Source of the DNA: Saccharina japonica | Lineage: Eukaryota; Sar; Phaeophyceae; Laminariales; Laminariaceae | Direction of reading: 5' to 3' | Assembly (NCBI GenBank): GCA_008828725.1 | Contig: MEHQ01004467.1 | Location: 39,259-103,258 of the forward strand | DNA: 64,000 nucleotides | Part shown: positions 43,932 through 55,964 of the stretch, piece by piece | Position numbering within the stretch: the stretch's first letter is position 1 | Layout: each line of letters begins with the position of its first letter | Notes under the pieces: generated by a model | What the model saw: the letters and a program-made list of their open reading frames with translations, nothing else | Told to the model about the DNA's origin: nothing | The model's database searches: none | Position numbers and translations under genes: made by a program

Positions 43932-45995
43932 TGTACCCGTTATTATACCAGTAGGGTATCATTTGTACGTAATGTGAGTGTTCTTCACATCGTACCGGGT
44001 ACACATTACGCCGTTCTTTCTACCCGTCGACGCCTACTCTGCGTTCAAATGTATGTATTCGTATATGTATAATATGATATGTGTCCCCAAGGTGTCCCTC
44101 TGGTATTTTGCGTATCATATCCTACCAGATATAATGGTGATGAATACGATACATCCCATGATTTATTCGTGCACGTTGTGTGACACTCTGTGCTGCTCTG
44201 GTGTCCTCTTCTTCTTCGGTCTACCCGTGGACCGTGAGTGTATGTGTGCGTGTTTTTCCTTCCTTTCTACCCGTCGACATCCAGCACACCCAGTGTCCGT
44301 GCCGATTCTTCATCCTAAAAAGGTACAAGGTACCAGTTCTTTTCGTGGTCAAAAAACTACGACACAGAGATACTACGCTCGGTGCTCGGTGCAGTAAGCA
44401 GAGCAGACAATGGAATGCCACCATCCACCCGCTCAACACTCTCACTGAGTGACAACCCCCCCATCACAACATGCATGCATGTCATGATAAAATATATAAT
44501 ATATATAATATAGAGCAGTGGCCAAAATCGGGTATACCCGATGGTTTTGTGGCCAAAACAGGGTACCATTGTATTTTAGTGACCGCGACGACCCCAGGGC
44601 GCGATCTCATTGGCCAGCGCAGGCCACCACCCGACGCTGGCCACAAACCCATCGGGTATACCCGATTTTGGCTACTCACCCCCCATAATACTATCGTATT
44701 AATAGTACTATTATTCCAATAGCCGTCCATACCGACCATACGGATACCACATCTCATCAAAAGAACGTCAGAAACCAGGTCGTACGTATGATATCACACA
44801 CCTCTTCTTATATACCAGACATGGCTACAAATAGTAGAACCCCTCTATCACGTAAACTCGTCGGAACACTATAGTATACCTGGTACGTTTATTTCAGACT
44901 GTTTAATTTTAATTTTAATTTGATTTAATTTTTCCTTCCCCCACAAATAGACACACACTTCCTGAATTCTACAGCCTCAGATTGTGTCCCCCTCATACGG
45001 GATGTACATCCTACATGAGGACATATAAAATCCGTAAGTACGCGCGATCGAAGTATTACACTCACAGCTAGCAAAAATGAGCTTCGACGAAATCCTCGAG
45101 CTCACAGCTGTTGTTTTTTTAATTTTTTAATATATATGTATGGGGAATCGTACAACAGCAGTGCCATCCGGTATCTCTGCTGTGTCGTAGTTTTGTGACC
45201 ACAGAAGAACTGGTACTCGTACCTTTTTAGGATGAAGAATCGGCACGGACACTGGGTGTGCTGGATGTCGACGGGTAGAAAGGAAGGTTTAATGTGAAGA
45301 ACACACACACATATATATATATAATACATGCTCGCTATTAATAGTAGTTGTGCTCTAGCGTGTATTTCATTTCATTTTGAACCGCCCGCTAAATCAATCA
45401 CCGCTCACCGCTCACGATCGTCTCACCCACCCTACTACGGGTGGTATGATATCATGCGTGCATTGCATCAAAAAGTGTAGGACGCTGTTTTACGAGTAGC
45501 CGCTATGCGTAGAAAAACACAGCAGTACATCAGCATCAGTACATAGAGATAGAGACTTGAACAGAGGGGACTCGGCCCTTGCCTCGTACTGAACCATTAA
45601 ATGCTTACAGGTATACTTCTTCTCCCTATCTAATATACTAATAGACATTCCACACAGCAGTGTGCGCCACCATTGTGTCACGTATTCCTAATGCCGAGGC
45701 TTGCCAGCTTTACAGGTTTACGAGGGCAATACCACAACAACATTAGCCCACCCTGATGAGTCGAATAATAAGCAGAAACATGCACGCAAGAGTTGGGGAA
45801 TCACCGGTTCGACTAACTTCTAATATAACACGAACCGAAGGCGCGCGGCTCGTCGAATCCCAGTCCCACACGTCTTCTATACGTACCATGCGAGGCTACG
45901 AAGTCTTCTGAAGGAACGCCAAAAGGGGAACAGGAAAGGAAGCTTACAACAAAGATGCTCGAAAAATGTCACATAAGACCAAACTACCTCCACAT
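43932..45995. other. Intergenic repeats
   Basis: AC-tailed element copies lie at 43,990-44,030 (scrap), 44,240-44,385 and 45,183-45,320; the ~285-bp repeat partner is at 44,860-45,130. Near 44,515-44,670 the motifs CCAAAATCGGGTATACCCGA and its inverse flank ~120 bp, a probable hairpin element. No exon is recognised. Confidence 0.45.
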
Positions 45996-47329
45996 CACAA
46001 GTGGCCGGGACCTCGCCCCCCCTGCGGAATGTGGACGTAAACAAATCCTTGTGGAGACATTGACCAGAACAATGCGTATACCATAGCAAACCCCACAACA
46101 AGGTGTCGACAACCTTTCAATTTGTTGCGCCTAATGGTGTGCTATATTGTTCAATGTCCCCACAAGGATCTTGGGACACCCACATCATTCAAGGGGGGAG
46201 GGGCTCCCGACCACTTGTGCCTGAAAACGGAAGGACACACGATACCGCCACACCTTCAGCGAGTAAGGGGAGGCGAAAAGGCGTCCTAGAAAACACAAGA
46301 ACACATCAAGCTATCGAATCACATCCAGCAGGGGGGAGGACGGGGTGGGAGTCGAAAAAATGTCGGCAGAAAGAGGCACAACACCAAGACTACAGTCCTG
46401 CGCATCTGTATGAGCGGCTGCACTACCCTTATATCTCCTGGCGATGAGCGGTGCACAGGGGGGGGTTGTCGACGAGACAAAAACAAGAACAACGAATGCG
46501 TGTGTGCCTCGTGAAACATAAAGAGGGGGGGGGGGGGGGCACGCTGACGATGTGATGTTGAGCACCAGCCAGTCATAAGGCTGGCAACAACAACCGGGCG
46601 TGGCCGCAATAAAGTACCAGCACACACATACATGACAAGAACGCGACGTGTGGAAATCGGGGCGCGAATGGGAGTGGGTGGCGTTCGTCGGTCCCAGCAG
46701 AAACGGCCTCGAATCCGAGTTGTAAAACGGAACAAGTCATGCGGAGAACCAGACGCAAAACCCAGACAAAAGCGGGAGAAAAGCAGAATGGAGAGCAGGA
46801 GTGGTGGGGTGAAAGCCAGCCTACCACGTCTGTCTGCACCTCGAGGCTCGTACACGGTACGTCGAATCTGCCGTTCAAACAAACGCGCTACCAAACAAAG
46901 TGCATGTGCAGGCGTCAACAATCTCGAACATCGGCTATCGATTTCGTCGAGGAGCAGGGGAGGGTGGAGGTAGCTTGATCGGTCCCGGGTTGTCCAGAAA
47001 ACTCATGAAATTATCTCTGTCTGCGATCTATTAACACGCGCTGATTTTCTCTAAGCCAGCGTAAACCCGTCGTTGTGTAAGTACCAAAAACAAAACGGGC
47101 TCCGTTGGGAAGCAAACACCGTCGTGGTGCTGTATGTAGCAGCGATGCCAGTGCGCGCGGGGGGCGCAGGCGTTGCCGGGTGCCAGAACACGCTCGCGGT
47201 TACCTCTAGAAAGTTCCCGTTGTGCAGCGCCAATTCGCACCCACCTGACCGTACAGACAGGCGGCTGTTGGCGGTGCTGGTTCGGACTTTTTCGGGGGGG
47301 GGTGGGGGGTTCATCGAATATGTTATCTC
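45996..47329. other. Unidentified coding-like sequence, mostly on the minus strand
   Basis: Three minus-strand stretches have protein-like composition: 46,319-46,921 (200 codons but Pro/Arg-rich and suspect); 46,775-46,878 (NGRFDVPCTSLEVQTDVVGW); and 47,130-47,290 (CELALHNGNFLEVTASVFW). I recognise no domain and cannot link them with convincing splice sites. They could be remnants of a gene or of a transposon ORF. The left part (46,000-46,240) is related to the dispersed repeat at 4.9-5.1 kb. Confidence 0.25.
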
Positions 47330-47491
47330 CACCCTTCCTTTCTCCCTCCTTCCCTCTACTAGTCATTACTCAGATCTGGGTCACATGGTTGACGCTTCTC
47401 CCCCCTCTCCTCTACATGCCCTGCAATTTTCTTCACGACAAGAGTCCAGCACTTTCTTCCTTCGTCGATTTGCGTCGAATTGTGCTGGGCT
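47330..47491 (-). mobile_element. Truncated, diverged SINE
   Basis: Body motifs ACTCAGATCTGGGTCACA and GTCGATTTGCGTCGAATTG on the plus strand match the family, with many changes; head missing. Confidence 0.5.
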
Positions 47492-47593
47492 AAAATAGAG
47501 GGAAAAAAACGTTCGTGGGAGCAGAGCTGAAAGCCCATTTCCTGTTTCCAAGAGGGGGCGAAAGGGTTCTGTCCAATAATGGCGTCTCGTACA

Positions 47594-48128
47594 TTACTTG
47601 TGCGGTTGCCCCACCTCGACCGTGGACCGGCTGCTAATGGCCTGTGGTTTACTCCGCTTCCTGTCACTGAAAAGGTGTTGTGTCAAAACGTAGTCTTCAG
47701 TGAAATCGGCGAGGGTTCGCTTGGTGGAGTTGTTGAGCACGCATTGCGTCAGCCCCGCCGGTAATATGACTGATATGTCGATACGTCATCACTGTCATGG
47801 GGGTTGGTACAGCAAGGCTTGTGCAGCACCCTGAGGAGCACACGGACGGTGGTGTGCATTCACTACGGGAATGTTTGATGGGACGTCCAAGCGTTGGGGC
47901 TCAGCACCAAGAGAGGAATGGGGAGATTGTCCGTTGCCGCTGCAATAATTTTGTAGGAGCCCGCCCGTCCAATTGTTCAACGAAAGCTTGGAGTTGAGAA
48001 ATTTCACGCCCGTGTTGGCCTTCACGCCATGGCGGATCGGTGGCGGCCGTTGTTGCCGTTGTTATCACATCAACTCTGGAGTGGAAGACTACCAGGCATC
48101 CAAGCATAAAAAATAAGTTGCAGAGCAT
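47594..48128 (-). CDS. Unidentified coding-like region
   Basis: A minus-strand frame ending at TAA 47,594-47,596 reads QCVLNNSTKRTLADFTEDYV then LTQHLFSDRKRSKPQ, with G/C-rich third positions like the WSC exons. Further right a 75-codon ORF begins MLCNLFFMLGCLVVF (48,128-47,901), which could be a signal peptide. The two are in different frames and the junction is not clear. The product is unknown. It may be a small spliced gene, or remnants of a transposon protein. Confidence 0.22.
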
Positions 48129-48387
48129 ATCTCCACCATATTTCCTGCGGCGATTTTGAGAACCTGGCGCAACGCATCGAGAAGGCCGGAATCTAGGCGG
48201 TCTACGCTAGAAGCTGCGAGAGAAACCGTGAGAGGGGATGCCTATCGCGAACGATGACGTACGTACATACGAGCGCTGCTTACGGTCCAGCGTCAGGTCT
48301 CAATATATTATCTTTCTGAAGGGTATGGGTGGGCGAAATTGTTATTATTAGCTACTGTGTTCGTTACCTGTGAAGTAATTGCCGTAG

Positions 48388-48600
48388 TTTCCTCCTGAGA
48401 GGCACACGCTAACGCTTCCCGAGCAAGTCTCGAGTGATGTTCTCGAGGAGAGCTCTAGATGTTTCGACTATTTTGAGTACATAGCCGTGCTGGTCCCGGG
48501 GGCATGGTATCCAACACCGGGTACAATCTTGATATTGTATGAACATGATACTGACTGTGAAGATGATTATTCCGTATTCATGCATTTCCAGGAGACGTAA
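48388..48600 (+). CDS. Possible terminal exon, product unknown
   Basis: Open for 70 codons from just after a TTGCCGTAG (possible acceptor) to TAA at 48,598-48,600. It includes CFDYFEYIAVLVPGAWYPT and YEHDTDCEDDYSVFMHF, acidic and protein-like. No upstream exon on the plus strand could be matched and no domain is recognised. Confidence 0.22.
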   Translation, partial: FPPERHTLTLPEQVSSDVLEESSRCFDYFEYIAVLVPGAWYPTPGTILILYEHDTDCEDDYSVFMHFQET

Positions 48601-49089
48601 ATGGTACGTTACTCAAGACATTCATTGGGTTTCACCTACGAGGCACACGGAATATTAGCAAACTCGATCGCGGGACAAACTCTGATGTCCGACAACCCCA
48701 ACGCATTCACTCGTCTATTTGAAAATGGCGAGATGGGGGCGTGGGAGCCTGAGCAATCCCACGGTAGGGGTACCACGTTTTGGCTCAATATTTTCTGACA
48801 GGTTGAGCTCCTCACGTGAGTAACCACCGGATACTAATATCATTTTACTGGTATGCTTGTTTTTGAACTGCCGCATTGGAAGTTTTGTTTGGGTTGCGCG
48901 AACGAATGTTTCCGAAGTCATGTTTCGGGTGAGATATTGATCTTCTCATGTATGTGAGGAGTTCAGAATATTCTGCTGCGCCCCTACCGTGGGATGAGTC
49001 GCCTGCCGATGTGGACTTCGTTGTGGGGCTAGGCCGGTGACGGCGCTGTAGGAAAGTTCCACGTGAGGGAGTTGTACATCCGAGGAGTC
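48601..49089. other. Intergenic, no gene recognised
   Basis: Contains two copies of a short motif GAGCTCCTCA..GTGAG / TGTGAGGAGTTCAG (48,795 and 48,950), also seen at 34.3 and 35.2 kb; possibly ends of another short element. Confidence 0.4.
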
Positions 49090-49424
49090 TTTTTTTTTTT
49101 TTTTGTCCATCCCATTTATTATCTTCGCACTTCCGTCTTCCTCCCTCCCTAGTTGTAACTCAGATCCGGGGTCACAAAGTAGGTTCCTCTCCCTCCTCCC
49201 CCACTACGGTTCTTGCCTTGATTTTTATCGCGCAGAGGGTTCAGCCTTCCCAACGCTCGTCGATTTTCATCGAATTTGCCAACGCACGCTCTCGCGCTTT
49301 CCGCTATTCAATATATTTTTTGCAAGAAAAAGTCCCTACGAGCATGCACTCGGCGGGGCTCGAACTCGCGATCTCGACGCTAACAGGCTTCGTGGTTACC
49401 TGCTAGCCCACCGGGGCGACCGGC
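49090..49424 (-). mobile_element. tRNA-derived SINE, different head subfamily
   Basis: Minus-strand head GGTCGCCCCGGTGGGCTAGC then a GCGAGTTCGAGCCCCGC B box, body, and a T run at 49,090-49,104 (A tail). The head differs from S1-S3 between the boxes, so at least two head types share one body. Confidence 0.75.
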
Positions 49425-50159
49425 TCTGCTGGGCGCTCATGACTACCAACAAAAGCAATCAAAAAGTACTCTATACGATGATGTGCCTGTTTTGCACCTG
49501 GTATGATATCACGACGACTCTCGACATCCGTGAGACCAGGCAATCTGGAAAACAGGCCGCAGCCAGACAAAACCGAACGTATAACAGCAACGAACGACCG
49601 TTCGGTTTTGTTACAGCAGTAGTAGGTAGACCGGGACGGGTACCGTCTAGGGAAGAACAAATATCCTCGACGTATGCACGCGGCAATCACGTGTCTCGTA
49701 ACAATATTATATTTGTGTACGTTGTTCGGTGTTTATTTACGATATTCTGCTCTCTGTTTCGTGGAGCGTGACGTAGGAACTTTTTTGTTTTATTTCGGGG
49801 GTCTGAGAGCCAGAGGAAACCCCTGTCCGCACTCTTATACAACTTTGAATGAACAGAACATTTAGTGCTTCCTGTACCGGTTCGAACCCGGTTCGTTTAC
49901 GAGTAGCGTTAGTCAAGCCGCCCAGTGGCAGTCATTACTGTCTGTCGTGTTGTAGACAACGGTAAAGCCTGCCACCATCTACATGGTACACTTCTAGAAC
50001 CTCCTAAGCAGTGACCGCCAATACTGTCTTATTGTATACAACGGCATAAAAACCTACCACCTATGTTTTGTCTGTGGCATATTTCTAGAAATCTCGAAAA
50101 TAAAATGAGCAACATCGTCAATAATAAGTCGGTCGAACCACGCTGCCTTCGGGTACGGA

Positions 50160-50365
50160 GAGAGGACACTCTTGTTTTTCCCATCCTATTCATGTTTTTC
50201 GCCCTTTTTTCATCCCATTCAGCCTCTTCGCCTATTCATAGTAGTCGTGATTCAGATCCGGGGTCACTAAGTAGGATCGTATTCTCCACTACGGTATACA
50301 CGAGCCTTGCATTTTTAACGCGAAAATACTTTAGCGCCTTCTTCCCTCCTCGACTCGCGTCGATG
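50160..50365 (-). mobile_element. Degenerate SINE body
   Basis: CAGATCCGGGGTCACTAAGT, CTTGCATTTTTAACGCGA and CCTCGACTCGCGTCGATG are recognisable; the tRNA head is absent. Confidence 0.5.
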
Positions 50366-50703
50366 AAGAGGCAACTACTATATACCAGGTATGTATACAG
50401 TATACGGTAGAGAGACCAAGGGCGAGCAATCTCTATACGTACTGCTGCATGTATACGAAGTATGTATATATATGTTGGTCTTTTGGTGGCCATCTCGCTC
50501 ATTCCATGCTTGGGGATCTTTCGTTCTGTTGAATTCGCAACCAAGAGAAGTACGAGTAAGAAGAGCAACAACCAAACAACGAAAAGAGCGAGCGAGCGAG
50601 CGGGCGGGCGGGTAATTTTATCCTCGAGTTCTCCTGCTATTTCCGTCGTCGGAACTTGCCGCCGCCGCCGCCACCGCCGCTTGCCTTTAACAGTTATTTA
50701 CCG

Positions 50704-50963
50704 CTCGCCCCGGTGGTCTGGTGGTACTCCTCTCAAATGCTGCTAGAGTTAGTTCCGTGAGTTCAAATCCTACCGTGGTGATGTTTTTTTTTGTATTTAT
50801 TTGAAGAAACACAAACAAGAAGGAATCAATTGAACTGCTGAGAAAGCGTTGCTAGGGTCGGCGTACTTCAACGCGAGTCGACGAGGGAAGAAAGGGCTGA
50901 ATGAAAACTCTTCTCGCCATAAAAAAGAAGGTCCGGACCGTACTATTAGTAATGAGGAGATGA

Positions 50964-51000
<37 letters not shown>

Positions 51001-51099
51001 GAGAAAATAGGGGCCTGCTGAGTTACGAGTTAGGAGGGAAAGAGAAAATAACAAGGGTGAAGCTAATCCAAGGGAAGAAAAAAGAAAAAGAAACAAAAA
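50704..51099 (+). mobile_element. tRNA-derived SINE containing a 33-nt G run
   Basis: Head CTCGCCCCGGTGGTCTGGTG with B box GAGTTCAAATCCT at 50,757-50,770. The body includes GCGAGTCGACGAGGGAAG, and the A-rich tail ends near 51,099. The usual G-rich body segment has expanded to 33 G (50,967-50,999). Confidence 0.75.
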
Positions 51100-51550
51100 T
51101 ACCAGGAAGAAGGTGTTTGTTTTGAAGGAAGTGCAGACAAAGGGGGGGTGGTCTGGCACTACTGCTGCTGCTGCTGATACTATTGTTAGTATTACACTTC
51201 TACTATGCTCCAGTTACTACTACTTATATACCAGCCACGATATTGATAGTACCACCAACACCAATGCCACGGGCGAGGGTACTGTTGTTCTGTTTATGCC
51301 AAGTATAAAACCTAGAGTTGCATAAAGCAATGACCGGAAACCAAGTGCTAGATTCCAGTTTTAAATATGTTCGCATTATACCATCCGTTGGATTATCTTA
51401 TCCGTCTATCTAGTAACGGTATATCCACCGGTCGAAATAGCTGTTGTCATACATACGAAGTATAATTCATACGTCTTCCACATCTGTTACGGGGGCATAT
51501 CATACTATTAATGTATTAAAAATATACTTCGTACTACTGTAATACACAAC

Positions 51551-51906
51551 CGGTCGCCCCGGTGGGCTACGAGTATTACTAGTGGTAGCCTCGAACGCTG
51601 CTAGAGATGATTTCGTGAGTTCGAATCCCACGTAGGCCAGACTTTTGAGTTTATTTGAAAACAAATTGAAACGGAATCAACTGCTGAGAGCGCCTAGCAG
51701 TGTGGTTATAGGCGCAGCTCTCAATTCGATGCGAGTCGATGGGGGAAAGAAAGGGCTGGAGTAAGTCCTCTCGCCACAAACAATCAAGGCACGAACCGTA
51801 GTGGGGGGGAGGGAGAAGTCTCCTTTGTGGCCCCGTATCTTAGTTGAGACTACTGCTGTAGGAAGGAGAGAGAAAGGAAGGGCCAAGATAGTACATGGGA
51901 TGGAAA
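51551..51906 (+). mobile_element. tRNA-derived SINE
   Basis: Head CGGTCGCCCCGGTGGGCTAC, B box GAGTTCGAATCCC at 51,617-51,630, body with GATGCGAGTCGATGGGGG and GGCACGAACCGTAGTG, end ACATGGGATGG. No long A tail. Confidence 0.78.
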
Positions 51907-52059
51907 TATATATCATACATCTATATATATAGTACGTACATACTGGTAGTATTATCAGAACCCACGTATACGAAGTATGTATTTAGTTATGACCACTACA
52001 CTTCGTATGTATGTACTATGCCATGTTCCCCCGGTATAGATGTAATATAGTATTGATAG

Positions 52060-52141
52060 TACGACGCTGTCCCTAAATACAAGGATATTTTTTATTAATT
52101 ATTAACATAATAACCGGCCCTATATTTAGGGACAGAGTAGT
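52060..52141. mobile_element. CCACTCTG-family MITE
   Basis: GCTGTCCCTAAATACAAGG and CCTATATTTAGGGACAGAGT are inverted around an AT-rich core. Confidence 0.55.
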
Positions 52142-52510
52142 GTATATTATTAGTATTAATAGTACTGCTTGTAGTGTATACCAGGTAGCATATATACATA
52201 TATATCTGATATGTCGGCAGAAAAAAACCGTGCGTGTCGGGGTTGTTTTTATGCAACAGCTACCACCGGTACTTGATCAAACAAAAATATGCAGTGCGTG
52301 GCGGGGTTGTTCTTATGCAACTGCTACCGGTACTTAGTGGACCCCTTTGCGAGTAGAACCGAAAAAAATGACCCCCCACTACGAAGCTACGAAGGCATAA
52401 AACACGTACTGTAATTGTGAGCACTTTGTCCCCTAAAATGCGGGTGCAATTCGAGAGAGGTTCGAAACGGCTTCACCTCTCACTGCTGATTGTTGCTTGA
52501 ACCCTTTTGC

Positions 52511-52669
52511 TAATACGCGGAGCCATAGTACACACTACTAGTAGTAAACACTAGTAAACACTAGTAAAAAGGACCTACGGTAACACAAAAACCTAGATAT
52601 ATTTTTTCCATATTTATTTGTACTAACAATATTTGGTCCTGTTTGCTATTATTATGGTCCTCCGCAATA
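52511..52669. mobile_element. TA-flanked MITE
   Basis: TACGCGGAGCCATAGTA and TATGGTCCTCCGCAATA ends; a CTAGTAAACA unit is locally repeated two to three times inside the left arm. Confidence 0.6.
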
Positions 52670-53302
52670 ATAGTGCCCTTAACATAATAACCCTAAACAC
52701 AAACGTAAACATGTGAGCATAAAGATAAAAATAAACTTAAACATATGTTTGACTCTAATTCCAAGTGACTTGTCCCCAATGTGGGAGTGCAGTCCTCGAC
52801 TGGATATTATGCTGGAATACCGCCCCCCGTTGGACACATTCACACAAACCTACGATACAAACACCAAAACATACACAAGAGATTCATGAATACCTGGCAC
52901 TACAACTGTAGTAGTATTAACTTCAATATAATCCTTCCTTGCCATCCTCAGTAATGTGTACCAGGTATAGTATAGTATGTATGTAGCATGATGAGCTTCA
53001 ACACGGATCACTCAGAAGCACTCCACTCCGAAAGAAGAAAACCACGGAAAAAACAAAAAGAGTACGAGTACCCCTATCACAGCCCTATCACAAAAGTCTA
53101 CCCCCGCTACTGTATCATGTATCATACCTACTTCCGAGCTGTTATCATATATACTGCATTCATTTTCTGCCCGTCCTCCTCTCTTCTCTCCACGCACTCT
53201 CATTTTCATATTTCGGAGGAACATAGTACTAGTATTACAGTAGTATAGCAATCAGAACCAGAAATGTATGATATACATACTGCTGTAGCTGTATATACAT
53301 AA

Positions 53303-53385
53303 TACCGGTCTGCCCCGAAATATAAGAACCATTTCAAGTATATGTTAATATACAAACGGCACTTATACTAGGGGTCAGAGTGGTA
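53303..53385. mobile_element. CCACTCTG-family MITE
   Basis: TACCGGTCTGCCCCGAAATA and AGGGGTCAGAGTGGTA ends with GAACCATTTC..AAACGGCAC inside. Confidence 0.5.
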
Positions 53386-54207
53386 TATGGCATATATATC
53401 GTGTCTAAGCATAGATAGAGGGATACCTGATGTTTTTATCCGTTGTGGGTAATATATTATAGCTGTATTATTTATGATTGTTATGCCCCTCTCCGTAAGA
53501 ACTTCAAGACAGAGTATTAAGCCCTTCAAGCACCTTTTAGGACCGCACTCCCGATCCGGGACAAATTACTTGAAATTAGAGCTAGACATATGTTTGTGCG
53601 GTGCACTACTGAAAGGGTGTTGGACTACAGTAGTAGTAGTTTCCACCAAAGAGGCAAACGATAAATTAGTTAATCCATACTTATTGAAGACATTTTTAGG
53701 TAGTTTTCGTCGAAAATGTTCGAGGCTCACGATATGGTGTAAGGTTGTGATGCACCCGGCATCTCACACATCATGAACGGCTCGAGAGCTGTATCTCACT
53801 CAAGGTTTGTGGTGTATCCCTCTTCATCTATTCATGACATCTACTTAGACTCCAGACCTCCTCCTCTCTTCCACATTTATTTAGCATGTGCTTTTGTGTT
53901 TTATGCGTCTTATTCTAAGACCATCCGTTCTATGTATGTACTTCTATACATATATGTATATACTTCGAGCCATACGTAGGAGATACCTGGTATCGCCAAT
54001 CACCATTAACCACCAATATTAACATTGTGTGGCAGGTAAATGCAAATGCACAACACCACCACCTTTTTCTTGTATGCACATAGACTATAGATAAGGTAGA
54101 GCTGAGCGTAAAGCACTCCAGTCTTAAGAAAGATGCAGAAGAATGTTATGATGCCGGGCCTATCTTTCAACTTCGTACGTACATCCATATATATATATAC
54201 CTGGTAC

Positions 54208-54340
54208 TATTACGGGAGACCATAGTAAATACTAGTAAATAGGACCTGCAGTAAACACAAACACCTATATATTATATATATATATCCCTATTTTTAGTCG
54301 TAACAATATTTAATCCTATTGACTATGGTCCCCCGTAATG
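54208..54340. mobile_element. TA-flanked MITE
   Basis: TATTACGGGAGACCATAGTA and ACTATGGTCCCCCGTAAT ends; a TA microsatellite has grown in the middle. Confidence 0.65.
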
Positions 54341-54627
54341 TTACTACAGTATGAATGGTAATAGTAATAATAGTATGTAACACGGACGACGGGGGTCCAA
54401 TTTTTTTTATCATTTTTTTCCCATTCACTCTTCTTGGACAGAGCGTGCCTGATTTTCGAAAGATATACGTAGAGCATGTATACCACTCGCACGATGTACT
54501 GGTTGTTTTGACGTAAGGCATCTATCTATCTACCAGGTATGTATCATGGGCTACGGCAGCAACGAAAATGTGAGGAAAATGTGAGGGAAAATGCCTTATA
54601 TTTACTCTCCTCTTGGTCCACAGTCCC

Positions 54628-54688
54628 CAGCACACAGCACACAGCACACAGCACACAGCACACAGCACACAGCACACAGCACACAGCA
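54628..54688. repeat. 7-bp minisatellite (CACACAG)
   Basis: About eight perfect copies of a heptamer. Being 7 bp long it is open in several frames and makes spurious Cys/Val-rich ORFs. Confidence 0.93.
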
Positions 54689-54907
54689 GTATGGCACCCC
54701 TTCGCGGAGTTGTTCGCACGTCTGTGGAGCGAAACTATAGCAGGTATCACATATCACATACATACATGCTGATACATGCTTTCCATTACTCCGAAGCGAG
54801 CGAACTCCGGAATTTCACTGCGTAATCCGGTAATGTTCTACCGTGCACCGCTCCGCCGTTTCGTTCCCCTGAACCCCCCCCTCTTATTTTAGCTTGCAGT
54901 ACGTACG

Positions 54908-54985
54908 TCACGGACACTGGGTGTGCTGGATGTCGACGGGTAGAAAGGAAGGTTTAATGTGAAGAACACACACACACACACACAC
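54908..54985 (-). mobile_element. AC-tailed short element
   Basis: CACGGACACTGGGTGTGCTG, GGTTTAATGTGAAG, then about ten CA units: the longest tail of the family here. Confidence 0.55.
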
Positions 54986-55034
54986 GTAAGCGTTACCAGA
55001 GACAGACGTGTGACGACCTGCATGTTGCGATCGA

Positions 55035-55386
55035 TTTTTTTTTTTTTTTTTTTGTCCATCCCATTTATTATCTTCGCCCTTCCTTTTTCTCTCCTCCCTA
55101 GTCGTAACTCAGATCCGGGGTCACAAAGTAGGCTCCTCTCCCTCCTCCCCCACTACGGTTCTTGCCTTGCATTTTTATCGCGAGAAGACTTCAGCCTTTC
55201 CTTCCCTCGTCGACTCGCATCGAATTGTGCCTACCCACGCTACTATTAATTGGCGCTCTCAGCAGTTGATTCCGTTTTGTATTTATTTTTGCAAATAAAC
55301 TCAAAAGTCCGACCCACGTGAGATTCGAACTCCTGACATCAACGTTCAGAAGCGTTCGAGGTTACCTCTAGACCATCGGGGCGATG
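55035..55386 (-). mobile_element. tRNA-derived SINE, full length
   Basis: Minus-strand head ATGGTCTAGAGGTAACC (close to the A-box consensus) and GGAGTTCGAATCTCACG (B box), body, and a 19-nt T run at 55,035-55,053 as the tail. The best-preserved head in the window. Confidence 0.8.
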
Positions 55387-55441
55387 GGGTACGTTCTTAC
55401 AAATAGGCGACCTTCTTAGTAGTTGGGTCCATACGTAGTCC

Positions 55442-55540
55442 ACACCACTCTGGCCCGAAATATGTCCCGAAACATAAAAGTCGTTTCGATATTGTTATTT
55501 TACAGTATGCGATCGTTATATTTAGGGACATTGTTGGTAC
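55442..55540. mobile_element. CCACTCTG-family MITE
   Basis: ACACCACTCTGGCCCGAAAT left end and TTTAGGGACATTGTTGGTA right end; diverged. Confidence 0.45.
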
Positions 55541-55844
55541 TATCATTTCCTTCGGGGCCCAGATTTACGAACGGGAAACACCTGATATTGGCACGTGCGT
55601 GACGCGTGTGGTATCACCAAAACCATCATTTACGGTGTATGCGCGCACTATTAATACGATATATACACAACTATTCAGAGTATATAGTACCATGCAGAGC
55701 GCATGCTGTGCAGAATGTTTGCGCTAAAGCTCGGGTACCCCATGTATGTATGGTACCGCAAGACGCTATCGAAGTGAAGGCATGTTAATTGCGTAGTATA
55801 CCCGGTAATATTTAGCGTAGTGAGTGGAATCATCATCGTAGATA

Positions 55845-55935
55845 CTCAATAACTGAAACAAAATGTCCCACACTAATTCCAAGTAGTTTGTCCCCAAATT
55901 CGTGGGACCAGTTCTTTACCCCCTTAAGGGGTTAA
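55845..55935. mobile_element. piggyBac-type MITE
   Basis: Right end AAGGGGTTAA intact, left end worn (CTCAATAACTG). Confidence 0.55.
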
Positions 55936-55964
55936 CCTGACAGTTACAGTAGTCCAGTGGTATG

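Noticed and set aside
46319-46921. 200-codon minus-strand ORF
   Set aside because: Pro/Arg-rich composition running through G/C runs and no domain; I mention the region but do not call this ORF as a gene.
49103-49771. 222-codon plus-strand ORF, the longest in the window
   Set aside because: Its first half is SINE read antisense, and the rest has no recognisable feature.
49855-49945. A GGTTCGAACCCGGTTCG stretch resembling a tRNA B box
   Set aside because: The surrounding sequence does not fold into a tRNA (no acceptor or D arm, poor T stem); perhaps a worn SINE head.
54522-54825. Cys-Val-Leu repeat ORFs
   Set aside because: Heptamer minisatellite CACACAG; no start context or homology.
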